Positions 52,873 through 61,375 of a stretch of 64,000 nt of DNA are shown here, in pieces. Under the pieces are notes generated by a model, which was not told the DNA's origin, made no database searches, and worked only from the letters and a program-made list of their open reading frames with translations. How positions within the stretch are numbered: the stretch's first letter is position 1; each line of letters opens with the position of its first letter. This DNA is from Ruminococcus sp. (GTDB lineage Bacteria; Bacillota; Clostridia; Oscillospirales; Ruminococcaceae): NCBI GenBank assembly GCA_017623515.1, contig JAGAOV010000008.1, positions 1 to 64,000 on the forward strand, given 5' to 3'. A program made the translations under genes and the position numbers.

Positions 52873-53119
52873 TTTTAAGCTCCTCATACACCTCTGCGTC
52901 AACCTTGCAGGAAAACGCACGTTCAAGCTTTCTTCCCTTCTGTGCCAGCATGAAGCATTCCATACTCTTACATAAGTATGCGCCTCTGCCGGACTTCTTG
53001 CCGGTAAAATCAAGACAAAGCTCATCCTCCGGCGTTTTAACGGCACGTATAAGGCTGCGCTTTTCCTTCATTTCTCCGCAGCCTATGCACATACGCATGG
53101 GTATCTTTTTTACTTTCAT
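52826..53119 (-). CDS. ylxR: YlxR family protein (DUF448)
   Basis: A 97-residue nucleic-acid-binding protein with the diagnostic RMCIGCGEMKEKRSLIRAV and GRGAYLCKSMECF motifs. In Firmicutes it acts with or near RNase P and the nusA-infB genes. It starts three bases after the nusA stop. Its last 47 bases overlap the start of ylxQ. Confidence 0.92.
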   Translation of the reverse strand: MKVKKIPMRMCIGCGEMKEKRSLIRAVKTPEDELCLDFTGKKSGRGAYLCKSMECFMLAQKGRKLERAFSCKVDAEVYEELKNALQREMDKPFDNMP

Positions 53120-53122
53120 AGC

Positions 53123-54337
53123 TTATTCCTCTGAGGAAGACTCTGTGTCCAGAATGTCAAGTTCTTCTGCCGCTTCCTGCATAGCTATGCTTTCTGCTGC
53201 ATCAAGCTCCAGTATATCATCATACTTATCCGGCTCTGCAAACTCTTCTGCTCCGCCGGCAGACTCAATCTCCTTTGTAACCTCTGCCGGTACGATCTCC
53301 ACCTCCGGCTTGATGTCGATCTTAAAACCTGTAAGCTTCGCTGCAAGCTTTGCATTCTGTCCACGGTTGCCGATCGCAAGTGAAAGCTGGTTGTTGGGAA
53401 CTACTATGCTGCATGTACGATCCTTTTCTTCATTTGTAAGAATATCAACACGGAGAACTGCTGCCGGTGCAAGCGCACGAGCAATGAATTCCTCCGGCTT
53501 TTCGCTGTAGGGAATTATGTCAATTTTCTCGCCGCCAAGCTCGTTTACAATAGCAGAGATTCTTGAACGCTTCGGGCCGATACATGCGCCGATAGCATCT
53601 ACATTCGGATCGTTTGACCATACAGCGATCTTTGTTCTTGAGCCGGCTTCTCTGGAAATTGCCTTTATCTCAACAATTCCCTGATAGATTTCCGGTACTG
53701 TCATCTCAAAAAGTCTCTTTACAAGCTCCTTGCGAACTCGTGAAATCTTGATAACAGGCTTCTTCTGCTTGTTTGCAATTGCTGTGATGTAAACCTTTAT
53801 CATCTGACCTTCCTTGAGCTGTTCGCCGGGAATCTGCTCCTTGCGGAAGAGATATATCTCTGTATTATCATAAATAAGTGTAGCCGTACCGCCCGGCTCT
53901 ACCTGTGATACCTGACATGTAATGCACTCGAATTCCTTGTCCTCGAACTTTTCAAGGATACGTGCACGGCTTATGTCACGAAGATCGCCCTTGATGGACT
54001 GCTTTGCAGAAAGTGCTGCTGCTCTGCCGAACTTGTCGATATTCAGTCTCTTCTGGATAGTTCCGCCTACATAAGCCTTGGGATCAAATATTCTTGCTAC
54101 GTGAATATTGATCTCGTTTTCGTCGATAGGCTCATCGTCTACTACTGTCTGTCTGATGTACATTTCAAACTTCTGTGTTGCAGGATCAATTTCAATTGTG
54201 ATATTGTCCTCGCAGTCAGGGTAAGCCTTTCTTGCTGCCTTGAGCATTGCTGACTTTACCTTTTCAACCAGTGTGTCCACATCTACGCTGTTTTCTGTTC
54301 CCAGCGCATCCAGTGCCTCAAAAAAATTTTTGTCCAT
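53123..54337 (-). CDS. nusA: Transcription termination/antitermination factor NusA
   Basis: A 404-residue protein: N-terminal polymerase-binding domain (FFEALDALGTENSVDVDTLV), S1 domain (about 135-205), two KH domains (for example GACIGPKRSRISAIVNELGG and LAIGNRGQNAKLAAKLTG) and an acidic C-terminal tail. It modulates pausing, intrinsic termination and antitermination. Length is normal for Firmicutes, which lack the E. coli C-terminal repeats apart from this acidic tail. Confidence 0.96.
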   Translation of the reverse strand: MDKNFFEALDALGTENSVDVDTLVEKVKSAMLKAARKAYPDCEDNITIEIDPATQKFEMYIRQTVVDDEPIDENEINIHVARIFDPKAYVGGTIQKRLNIDKFGRAAALSAKQSIKGDLRDISRARILEKFEDKEFECITCQVSQVEPGGTATLIYDNTEIYLFRKEQIPGEQLKEGQMIKVYITAIANKQKKPVIKISRVRKELVKRLFEMTVPEIYQGIVEIKAISREAGSRTKIAVWSNDPNVDAIGACIGPKRSRISAIVNELGGEKIDIIPYSEKPEEFIARALAPAAVLRVDILTNEEKDRTCSIVVPNNQLSLAIGNRGQNAKLAAKLTGFKIDIKPEVEIVPAEVTKEIESAGGAEEFAEPDKYDDILELDAAESIAMQEAAEELDILDTESSSEE

Positions 54338-54364
54338 GTCCTTTCATTCCTCCGTTTATTTATT

Positions 54365-54844
54365 TTAAAAATCAATTTCTGCATACAGCTTTACATATGC
54401 AAGCTCTGCAATGTTAAGCTCTGCGGTTTTTTCTTCATCCACAGCAACAGTTATCTTCTCACCGTCAAATGCTGTAAGCTCGCCTATCCAGTCTCTTTCG
54501 CCGCCGATCGGACGAATAGCATGTGCCTGTACAGTTTCACCTATGCAGCTCTCAAAATGCCATTTCTGACATAATGTTCTCTCAAGTCCTGCCGAACCTA
54601 CCTCAAGAATGTAATTCTGGGAAATAGGATCTTTTTCATCCAGTATGTCGCTTACCGGTCTTGTCATCTTCTCGCAGTCATCAATGGTAATACCGTCCTC
54701 GTGGTCTATGAATACCCTCAGATACCAGTATGCGCCTTCCTTCTCAAAGCTTACGTCCCATATATCGTACCCAAGCTCCTCCGCTATGGGCAGTACAAGG
54801 TCATACACAAGCTTTTCCGTGCCGCCGAATTTTTTGATTTTCAT
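54365..54844 (-). CDS. rimP: Ribosome maturation factor RimP
   Basis: A 159-residue protein with YDIWDVSFEKEGAYWYLRVF, IDDCEKMTRPVSDILDE and YILEVGSAGLERTL, the standard RimP pattern. It is needed for 30S assembly. First gene of the rimP-nusA-ylxR-ylxQ-infB-rbfA-nrnA-truB-ribF-gltX run. Its promoter is one of the two 40-bp direct repeats flanking the restriction-modification cassette. Confidence 0.95.
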   Translation of the reverse strand: MKIKKFGGTEKLVYDLVLPIAEELGYDIWDVSFEKEGAYWYLRVFIDHEDGITIDDCEKMTRPVSDILDEKDPISQNYILEVGSAGLERTLCQKWHFESCIGETVQAHAIRPIGGERDWIGELTAFDGEKITVAVDEEKTAELNIAELAYVKLYAEIDF

Positions 54845-54874
54845 TCCATTGCCGTCCTTTCAGGTGTATACATA

Positions 54875-54906
54875 AGCAAAAGACCGGTGGTCGCCGGTCT
54901 TTTGCT
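54875..54906 (-). promoter_or_regulatory. 5' stem-loop in the rimP operon leader
   Basis: AGCAAAAGACCGG and its exact complement form a 13-bp stem with a 6-base loop that would begin about 8-10 nt from the transcription start. No T-tract follows it, so it is more likely a 5' stabiliser or regulatory hairpin than a terminator. Confidence 0.6.
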
Positions 54907-54920
54907 AATTGATATGCATA

Positions 54921-54960
54921 TATTATAGCACACTTCTTTTTAAAAATCAAGGGGTTTTCG
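54921..54960 (-). repeat. 40-bp direct repeat A: promoter of the rimP operon
   Basis: Identical over 40 bases to 57293-57332. On the minus strand it contains TTGATT (54945-54950), 17-base spacer, TATAAT (54922-54927), which serves rimP. It lies at the downstream edge of the restriction-modification cassette. Confidence 0.92.
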
Positions 54961-54998
54961 GAAGTTTTTTATTCTGCTATAGCTGTTTCTGATGTAAC

Positions 54999-56294
54999 CT
55001 AATCATTTATCAGGTTAATTATCCATTCAACCCATCCCCGTATAGTGGATGCTCGTCTTTTATATGTAGCATCACTTACCACATTATAGACATTGGATAA
55101 TTTCATCCGATTTACAATTTCTTCTTTTGAAGGCATAACACCTGTTTCAAAATGCTCGCTTAAAACATCTGCAAAAAGCTTATGTTGAAGTATCAGATAA
55201 CAAAAGTCCAATTGTCTCTGTTTATAGCACTTCTGCAAAATTTCTTGACCCTGCAAAGTTAGCTGATATAAGATATCATCATTATCTTTTTTCTTTTCTA
55301 CAAGACCCAGATATCGGGCAGCATTGGTATAATAATCGGTTTGTCTTTCATCAAAATCATATTTTATTGTAATTTCCGATTTGGTCATATTATGTTGATT
55401 AAGCAGCTCGCATAAATTAACCACTCGTTCGAATGAATCAGCTTGAGGAAAGGGTATATCATCGGGTTCTGAAATAATCGCAGTGGATTTAAGGATTCTT
55501 TCCACATCCTCTGTGGTTATTAAAGTATCCTCTTCAATAGTGTAATTTCGCTGCTTAACAAGCATCAGCGAATTGTAATCCATTGGATTTTCAAATTTAT
55601 ACTGATACAATCGGTAAATGCCATTTGAATAAACAAGAAAAACAGGTTTTATTTCCTTTGTAACTTTTTCACACCATGTTCTGAATGGATAATACAACTG
55701 CCGCACCAAAAAATCATCCGATAGATCTCTTTTTGCTTCGATAAGCGATAAATATTTAACTCCCTCATATGCAGCATCGATCTCAATCTGAGAGTTCACA
55801 ACATTTACCTGCCTGTGATTTTTACTGCTTGTATCTAAAATATCAAAATCAAACATTCCGGAACTCATTCTGCCTGAAACAGTAGGAACAAGCTGTTCAT
55901 CCTCAATAAAGTCCTCAATTATTCCTGTAGCAAAAGCACAATTAAGCGCAACAGCTTCACTTGTAATGTTACTATAATCCAGACTTTGGATATACGAAGG
56001 AATTGAAACTTTTGTCACACCGACATCAGAAGATTCAAACTTATGATATGCTTTAAAATGCGAGATTATATAATCTCCTCTTGTAACGGGCAGTATGGAG
56101 AGATTATTCTTTTTAAACAGCTCCGGCAAATTAACAGTATGATCAAATTTCGTCATAAGTCGTGGTTCTCTGCATTCTTTAATCTGTTTGGCTGAAATTT
56201 TAAAGCTGCCATTTTCTTCAACCTGAGTCACTATATTATATTTTTCAAACAATTCTTCCCATGCTTTATCATTAAGAGTAATATATTCACTCAT
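54999..56294 (-). CDS. Putative type II restriction endonuclease partner of the Dam-like methyltransferase
   Basis: A 431-residue protein that I assign as the endonuclease from context and a PD-(D/E)xK-like motif: D173 in QIEIDAAYEG followed by E186-A-K188 in SLIEAKRDLSDDF. The C-terminal part (about 290-430) looks like one or two winged helices (KSEITIKYDFDERQTDYYTN), which could help DNA recognition. It overlaps the end of the methyltransferase gene by 8 bases, so both are made from one transcript. Base composition is clearly more A+T-rich than the flanking operon, a sign of recent arrival. The recognition site is unknown. Confidence 0.75.
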   Translation of the reverse strand: MSEYITLNDKAWEELFEKYNIVTQVEENGSFKISAKQIKECREPRLMTKFDHTVNLPELFKKNNLSILPVTRGDYIISHFKAYHKFESSDVGVTKVSIPSYIQSLDYSNITSEAVALNCAFATGIIEDFIEDEQLVPTVSGRMSSGMFDFDILDTSSKNHRQVNVVNSQIEIDAAYEGVKYLSLIEAKRDLSDDFLVRQLYYPFRTWCEKVTKEIKPVFLVYSNGIYRLYQYKFENPMDYNSLMLVKQRNYTIEEDTLITTEDVERILKSTAIISEPDDIPFPQADSFERVVNLCELLNQHNMTKSEITIKYDFDERQTDYYTNAARYLGLVEKKKDNDDILYQLTLQGQEILQKCYKQRQLDFCYLILQHKLFADVLSEHFETGVMPSKEEIVNRMKLSNVYNVVSDATYKRRASTIRGWVEWIINLIND

Positions 56295-57126
56295 AATTTC
56301 TCACCACAACCTCACTAACATCGCCACGTCTGCTGCCAACAGAATTAATAGATCTTTTCGCCTGAACTACAGTAATATTATAAGCAGCATATTGCTCATG
56401 AATAAACTCTGTATAGGAATTAGAGAGCATGAAGTTAATACCCCGTTCAGTTAATTCATCACAGCTTTCACGCAATCTGATCTGATCGTCTCTTGTAAAG
56501 CCTCCTTTTGAATATCCAGTAAAATTTGAAGTTGCTGAAACTGGATCATAGGGAGGATCAAGATACACAAATGCTCCTTTAGGCAGTTTTTTTAATACCT
56601 CAGCATAATCCGTTGCAGTGAAATGAATTTCCGCAGTATTAAAATAAGAACTGACAGCACGAAGAACAGGAGCATTTACAATATTTGGGTTTTTATAGCT
56701 GCCAAAAGGACTATTAAATTCTCCTGAATTATTTACTCGATAAAGACCGTTATAACAAGTTTTATTCAGATAGATAAACCTTGCAGCCTTTTCAATTGCT
56801 GTCAAAGAAGAATATTTCTCTCGATCCCTGTCCAAATCTCTTATGGTATAAAAAAATTCCGATTCATTTTTATACTCAGACAAAACAGATATAAGTTCTT
56901 CTACATTATCCTTAATGACAGAATACACCAATATCAACTCACTATTTATATCGTTCACATATGCAGTCTTTGGCTGTAAATCAAACAATAATGCACCGCC
57001 ACCAATAAAAGGTTCACAATATGCAGTCATCTTTTTAGGCATTAAAGGTGTCAACTCATTTAAAAGCTGTCTCTTACCTCCTACCCACTTTAAAACAGGA
57101 GCTACCAGCTTGTTTTTTCTCATCAT
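56287..57126 (-). CDS. Dam-family DNA adenine-N6 methyltransferase
   Basis: A 279-residue class-alpha (D12) adenine methyltransferase: KWVGGKRQLL (SAM-binding motif X) near residue 13, EPFIGGGALLF (motif I) at 38-48 and the catalytic DPPY at 190-193. Enzymes of this group include Dam and DpnIIA and often methylate GATC; the target here is inferred only. It is the first gene of a two-gene restriction-modification operon with its own promoter. A+T-rich relative to neighbours. AAGGATGG site upstream; the second Met is an equally possible start. Confidence 0.9.
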   Translation of the reverse strand: MMRKNKLVAPVLKWVGGKRQLLNELTPLMPKKMTAYCEPFIGGGALLFDLQPKTAYVNDINSELILVYSVIKDNVEELISVLSEYKNESEFFYTIRDLDRDREKYSSLTAIEKAARFIYLNKTCYNGLYRVNNSGEFNSPFGSYKNPNIVNAPVLRAVSSYFNTAEIHFTATDYAEVLKKLPKGAFVYLDPPYDPVSATSNFTGYSKGGFTRDDQIRLRESCDELTERGINFMLSNSYTEFIHEQYAAYNITVVQAKRSINSVGSRRGDVSEVVVRNYE

Positions 57127-57173
57127 ATCACCATCCTTGAATCATCGCATATAAACAGTCCTATTTCGACACT

Positions 57174-57202
57174 ATTATATCATCTGCGCTTCAAAAAGTC
57201 AA
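57174..57202 (-). promoter_or_regulatory. Promoter of the restriction-modification operon
   Basis: On the minus strand: TTGACT (57197-57202), 17-base spacer, TATAAT (57174-57179). Confidence 0.75.
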
Positions 57203-57215
57203 CCTCCATCCTAAT

Positions 57216-57245
57216 AAAAAACCCCGGGCCCGTAGGACACCGGAG
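57216..57245 (-). terminator. Terminator insulating the cassette from promoter repeat B
   Basis: CTCCGG and GTCC pair with GGGC and CCGGGG around a TAC loop (one bulge), followed by TTTTTT on the minus strand. It lies between promoter repeat B and the cassette's own promoter. Confidence 0.75.
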
Positions 57246-57292
57246 TATGATCAGTATATTTTATGCTGAAATCACAGCTGAAATTCTATAAT

Positions 57293-57332
57293 TATTATAG
57301 CACACTTCTTTTTAAAAATCAAGGGGTTTTCG
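57293..57332 (-). repeat. 40-bp direct repeat B: duplicated promoter
   Basis: Exact copy of 54921-54960. On the minus strand TTGATT (57317-57322), 17-base spacer, TATAAT (57294-57299). It lies at the upstream edge of the restriction-modification cassette. Confidence 0.92.
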
Positions 57333-57346
57333 TAAAAAAATACGGT

Positions 57347-57961
57347 TTACCCAACATATTCTCTTATTCTGAGGTAAATACCCAGCTTATCCGCAAGAGC
57401 CTTAGCCGCCTGTATCTCCTCATCAGGGATAACGTCCACGACAGTAAACATCACCTTTCCTGCATATTCCTTGCAGTCAGATGCAAATTTCTGCATTGCG
57501 CTGAAGCTTTCCTTGCCGAACTTAGGTCTTGTAACACGGAGATATTCCTCCTCTGTTCCTGCGTTTAGACTTACGGAAACAGTATCAATTCTGTTTTTCA
57601 GCAAATGCGCCGTGGGCTTTTTATTGATAAGGTCGGAAAGACCATTTGTGTTGAGTCTTGTGGGAATATCGGGATAATTTTCCTTTATGAAATCAGCCGT
57701 ACCGCACAGCAGCTCCAGAGCCTCTGTCGGCTCACCATAGCCGCAGAACACAATCTCTGTGAAATTCTCAGGCTTTGCATTCTTTATTGCCTCGGTCATC
57801 TCCTGCAAGGAAGGCTCATGCTCAAGCCACAGCGGATCTGAACCATATGCACCATCTGCATTGTTTCTGATACAGAATGTACATGCACATGGACAGCGAT
57901 TCGTCAGATTAAGATAAAGCTTATCCTCTACCGGATAGGCAAGAGTCATTGATTTTTTCAT
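57347..57961 (-). CDS. Radical SAM protein, TatD-linked type
   Basis: A 204-residue protein with the iron-sulfur motif C23-x3-C27-x2-C30 (NRCPCACTFCIRN) and the downstream CGYGEPTEALE and RLNTNGLSD segments typical of radical SAM enzymes. The short form resembles the TatD-associated radical SAM group; the reaction is unknown. An AAGGAG site supports ATG 57961. Its 3' end abuts promoter repeat B (15 bases), showing that before the cassette arrived this gene and rimP were close neighbours. Confidence 0.82.
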   Translation of the reverse strand: MKKSMTLAYPVEDKLYLNLTNRCPCACTFCIRNNADGAYGSDPLWLEHEPSLQEMTEAIKNAKPENFTEIVFCGYGEPTEALELLCGTADFIKENYPDIPTRLNTNGLSDLINKKPTAHLLKNRIDTVSVSLNAGTEEEYLRVTRPKFGKESFSAMQKFASDCKEYAGKVMFTVVDVIPDEEIQAAKALADKLGIYLRIREYVG

Positions 57962-57979
57962 AAGAGACACTCCTTCTTC

Positions 57980-58999
57980 TTACAGCGGCTTGCTGTAGAA
58001 CTGATACCAGCTGCCGTAGTCTGCAAAATGCTCATCAAGTGTAGTCTTGTTGGTATAGCCCGGATCGTGGATCAGGAAATCCGCTTTTGTAAGGCTGTCA
58101 GGACTATTCTTTGTGCAGCCTGTTACCAGTACATAATGCATTCCGCCGTAGGCATTTGTTGCACCGACAACAACAGGACCAGTCTGAAGACGGTTATAAA
58201 GATCCTGAAGATTTGTGCTTTCGCCTCTGCCGGCAATTGATACTACCTCATAGCCAAGGTTATATACACTTGCCCAAAGAAGTGAATTATTGCTGTAGGT
58301 AAGATACTGCTTACACATTACATCAGGAGTTATCTCTGTTTCTGTGTAGTAAGAGTGCATCATAGCCATGCAGCTTGTGAGACAGCCTACCTTAGCAATA
58401 GTCTTTGTACCGATATAAACGCTTCCCCATCTTTCGTCTGCCTGTGCATAGTAAGGCACATCATAGGAGATGCCGCTTTTCTCTTCTTCCGGAATTTCCG
58501 GTTCTTCCGTTTCTTCCATTGAAACAAGTGCGCCGAACTGGTCAAATTCACATGCCGCACCGTCAATGACTGCACTGCCGGTAAGCTTTCCCTCCTGCGG
58601 ATCAACATAGTATGTCTTGCTCATGTATGACACCCAGCCGAACTGTATCTGTCCGTTAAGCGGATTATAATAGTAACGTGTTCCGCCTGCAAGCTGCCAG
58701 CCTGTTCTCAGTGTTCCGTCTGATGTAAAAATATATGTGTAGCCATCAGGAAGAACGGTACTTCCGCTTGCAAAGCTGCCGTCCTTGTAATAATATGAGA
58801 ATGTCTCACCGCCGTCTCTTGTATACCAGCCCTCTTCGCTTACGTTACTTTCGGATACACTGTAAACCTCTGTATATGAACCATTCTCTCCTGCTTCAAT
58901 AAATGTCACCTGATTTTCTGCGCTTACTCCTGCTGTCATTGTTCCTGCTATCACTGCACAGCTAAGAAATGCTGCACAGAAGCGTGAAATGTGATTCAC
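57980..58999 (-). CDS. Secreted C39-like cysteine peptidase with cell-wall-binding repeats
   Basis: A 339-residue protein: signal peptide (about 1-27), a region of aromatic/Gly repeats (about 55-150; GTLRTGWQLAGGTRYYYN) like choline/cell-wall-binding repeats, a short acidic linker and a C39_2 peptidase domain. The likely catalytic Cys is about 206 in AKVGCLTSCMAMM and the His lies in GGMHYVLVTG, followed by IHDPG. Two GTG codons compete: the AAAGGA site is 10 bases from 58999 and almost touches 59008, so I prefer 58999. Eighteen bases separate it from the radical SAM gene. Confidence 0.82.
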   Translation of the reverse strand: MNHISRFCAAFLSCAVIAGTMTAGVSAENQVTFIEAGENGSYTEVYSVSESNVSEEGWYTRDGGETFSYYYKDGSFASGSTVLPDGYTYIFTSDGTLRTGWQLAGGTRYYYNPLNGQIQFGWVSYMSKTYYVDPQEGKLTGSAVIDGAACEFDQFGALVSMEETEEPEIPEEEKSGISYDVPYYAQADERWGSVYIGTKTIAKVGCLTSCMAMMHSYYTETEITPDVMCKQYLTYSNNSLLWASVYNLGYEVVSIAGRGESTNLQDLYNRLQTGPVVVGATNAYGGMHYVLVTGCTKNSPDSLTKADFLIHDPGYTNKTTLDEHFADYGSWYQFYSKPL

Positions 59000-59086
59000 T
59001 GCGTACACGTCCTTTCATTTTGTTCCGAATTGTAATCAAATGCTTATTTTTAATTCCGGTATTGTCACCGTTTTGTCACCATCATC

Positions 59087-59114
59087 ATTATACCACAGCA
59101 CACCTGAAAGTCAA
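59087..59114 (-). promoter_or_regulatory. Promoter of the C39-like peptidase gene
   Basis: On the minus strand TTGACT (59109-59114), 16-base spacer, TATAAT (59087-59092). Downstream the leader carries two GGTGACA copies 11 bases apart (about 59063-59080), possibly an operator. Confidence 0.6.
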
Positions 59115-59155
59115 GGAATATCGCAGTATATTCAGAATTTTTTAGCATTTTTCAG

Positions 59156-59190
59156 AAAAAAAGGCACGCTATCCCATGATAGTGCGCCTT
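59156..59190 (-). terminator. Intrinsic terminator of the agmatine operon
   Basis: AAGGC...CTATC pairs with GATAG...GCCTT around a short loop (one mismatch), followed by T residues on the minus strand. The ~90 bases between it and the aguB stop show nothing else. Confidence 0.7.
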
Positions 59191-59281
59191 GATTTTGTGT
59201 AGGTTGTACAAATAACATTTATCCGCAGCAACTCAGGCGTGTATTGCCAGCCCGATAATTCACATCTATAAAACCATTACA

Positions 59282-60175
59282 TCACTCAACAACCGGAGCC
59301 TTACCGCTTATGATACCGTACATATCCGGCCGTCTGTCACGGAAAAGTCCCCAGCTGAGTCTCGCGTCACGAAGCTCATCCAGATCAAATGAATCTATGA
59401 TAACACCTGAATAATCCCTTGCAGCCTGCTGAATGATTTCACCTGTATTATCAGTAATAAATGAAGAACCGTAAAAAGTAAGCTTTGATTCCTGATTGCT
59501 GTTTTCGTCGCAGGGAATAACACTCTCCGTGCCGATACGGTTCGCTGCGACAACAGGAACGAGATTTGCAGCAGCATGGCCCTGCATACATCTCTGCCAA
59601 TGGGGCATACTGTCCATCTCAAGGATAGGTTCAGAACCGATAGCTGTGGGATAGAGGAGTATCTCCGCACCCATAAGAGCCATTGCTCTTGCAGTTTCCG
59701 GAAACCACTGATCCCAGCAGATTCCTGCGCCTATGCAGCCAAAGCGTGTATTCCACACCTTAAAGCCTGTATCGCCGGGGGTGAAGTAGAACTTCTCCTG
59801 ATAGAAGTGATCGTCCGGAATATGAGTTTTTCTGTATACTCCCAGAATTTCTCCGTCCGCATCAATCATGGCAAGGCTGTTGAAGGTGCTGTTTCCGGAG
59901 CGTTCATAGAAGCTTATGGGCAGAACTACGCCAAGCTCCTCGGCGATCTTGCGGAAATGCTGAACGGCAGTATTGTCTCTGAGAGGCTCGGCAAAATTAT
60001 AGTAGCCGTACTGACGTTCCTGACAAAAATAAGGACGTTCAAAGAGTTCCGGCAGGAGTATGACATTCGCACCGTCCGAGGCTGCTTGTCTCACAAGACG
60101 TTCCGCTGTCTGGATATTGTCATATACTTCAGTTTCGCATGCCATCTGTACGGCAGCTACAGTTATATTTCTCAT
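59282..60175 (-). CDS. aguB: N-carbamoylputrescine amidase
   Basis: A 297-residue nitrilase-superfamily enzyme with the Glu-Lys-Cys triad visible in LLPELFERPYF, VYRKTHIPDDH and IGAGICWDQWFPE. The QWFPE and PHWQRCMQGHAAAN segments are typical of N-carbamoylputrescine amidases, which release putrescine, CO2 and ammonia. It lies 61 bases downstream of aguA, the preceding step of the pathway. AAAGGAG site upstream. Confidence 0.95.
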   Translation of the reverse strand: MRNITVAAVQMACETEVYDNIQTAERLVRQAASDGANVILLPELFERPYFCQERQYGYYNFAEPLRDNTAVQHFRKIAEELGVVLPISFYERSGNSTFNSLAMIDADGEILGVYRKTHIPDDHFYQEKFYFTPGDTGFKVWNTRFGCIGAGICWDQWFPETARAMALMGAEILLYPTAIGSEPILEMDSMPHWQRCMQGHAAANLVPVVAANRIGTESVIPCDENSNQESKLTFYGSSFITDNTGEIIQQAARDYSGVIIDSFDLDELRDARLSWGLFRDRRPDMYGIISGKAPVVE

Positions 60176-60219
60176 ATGGGTTCTCCTTTACAATAAAATC
60201 ATGGTGTTTATCTGGGAAA

Positions 60220-60247
60220 TTGACAATTGTAAATTATCAATTGTCAA
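60220..60247. repeat. Short perfect palindrome at the aguA 3' end
   Basis: TTGACAATTG (60220-60229) and CAATTGTCAA (60238-60247) overlap the aguA stop. Low GC; may be a weak terminator or an mRNA stability hairpin between aguA and aguB. Confidence 0.55.
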
Positions 60248-61346
60248 TCATAGATTCCGGCACCTGCTGCGTAATACAATGAATATTGCCGCCGCCGATT
60301 ATAATATCTCTCGCCGGAATCGGAACTATCTCTCTGTCGGGAAAGCATTCCCCTAAAACATCAAGAGCGTCCTTATCCCTTACATCACCGAACTGCGGCA
60401 CAAGTACCGCCTTATTTGCAATGTAGAAATTCACATAAGACGCCGCAAGTCTCTCTCCTGCATCTCTGGTAGGCTCTCCGTCCATAAGGTCAAGTCCCTC
60501 GCACTCTTCTTCCGTCATGCACACAGGCTTTTCCGGTATGTACAGCAGCCTCACCCTGAGCTTACGTCCCTTTGCGTCCGTTTCATTCTGAAGCACATCA
60601 AGACAAGCCTTTGACATGGCGTACTGGGGATCGTTTTCATTATCCGTCCATGCAAGAACAACCTCTCCCGCCGCTGTAAATGCGCATATATTATCTACAT
60701 GCTCGTTGGTTTCATCGTTATATATGCCCTTAGGCAGCCATATTACCTTTTCCGCACCGAGATACTGACAGAGCTTTTCTTCTATTTCGGCTTTTGTCAT
60801 ATGAGGATTTCTTCCGCCGCTTAAAAGGCAGCTTTCCGTTGTCATTACTGTACCCTCGCCGTCGCTGTGAATGCTTCCGCCCTCTAAAATAAAGTCACGG
60901 CAGTTGTAGCAGTCCTTATCAAGAATATCGCAGACCTTACGGGCGACATGGTTATCGTTATCCCACGGAAAATAGAGACCGTCGTGGAGACCGCCCCATG
61001 CGTTGAAGCCCCAGTCTATTCCACGGACTTCACCCTCTGCATTTTTCACGAATGTCGGGGCAGTATCTCTTGCCCATGCGTCATCGGTCGAGCATTCGAT
61101 AACACGAACCTCCGGAGGAAGCATAGCACGGGCGGTTTCGTACTGTGCGGCTGATACCAGCATGGTAAGCTTTTCGCTGTGTGAGATAGCTTTGGCTATC
61201 CGGACGAAGGCTTTACGGGCAGCGTATGCGCCGTTCTGCCATGAGTCGTGGCGTTCCGGCCATATCATTATGCAGCCATAGTGCGGCGAGAACTCCGCAG
61301 GCATAGAGAAGCCGTCGGCTTTTGGTGTGGTAGATAATATTTTCAT
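60237..61346 (-). CDS. aguA: Agmatine deiminase
   Basis: A 369-residue guanidino-modifying enzyme. Family motifs include MIWPERHDSWQNGA, DDAWARDTAPTF, ILEGGSIHSDGEG and the C-terminal catalytic Cys at 357 in GGGNIHCITQQ. It converts agmatine to N-carbamoylputrescine and ammonia, feeding aguB directly downstream. AAAGGAG site before the ATG. The second ~660-bp palindromic element lies immediately upstream, so its promoter must be in the ~30-base gap or inside the element; none is obvious. Confidence 0.96.
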   Translation of the reverse strand: MKILSTTPKADGFSMPAEFSPHYGCIMIWPERHDSWQNGAYAARKAFVRIAKAISHSEKLTMLVSAAQYETARAMLPPEVRVIECSTDDAWARDTAPTFVKNAEGEVRGIDWGFNAWGGLHDGLYFPWDNDNHVARKVCDILDKDCYNCRDFILEGGSIHSDGEGTVMTTESCLLSGGRNPHMTKAEIEEKLCQYLGAEKVIWLPKGIYNDETNEHVDNICAFTAAGEVVLAWTDNENDPQYAMSKACLDVLQNETDAKGRKLRVRLLYIPEKPVCMTEEECEGLDLMDGEPTRDAGERLAASYVNFYIANKAVLVPQFGDVRDKDALDVLGECFPDREIVPIPARDIIIGGGNIHCITQQVPESMIDN

Positions 61347-61375
61347 GAAAGACTCCTTTCAACAAAGTTTCAACG

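Noticed and set aside
52873..53046. N-terminal extension of the L7Ae-like protein
   Set aside because: The extension is the shadow of ylxR in another frame; homology starts at 52872.
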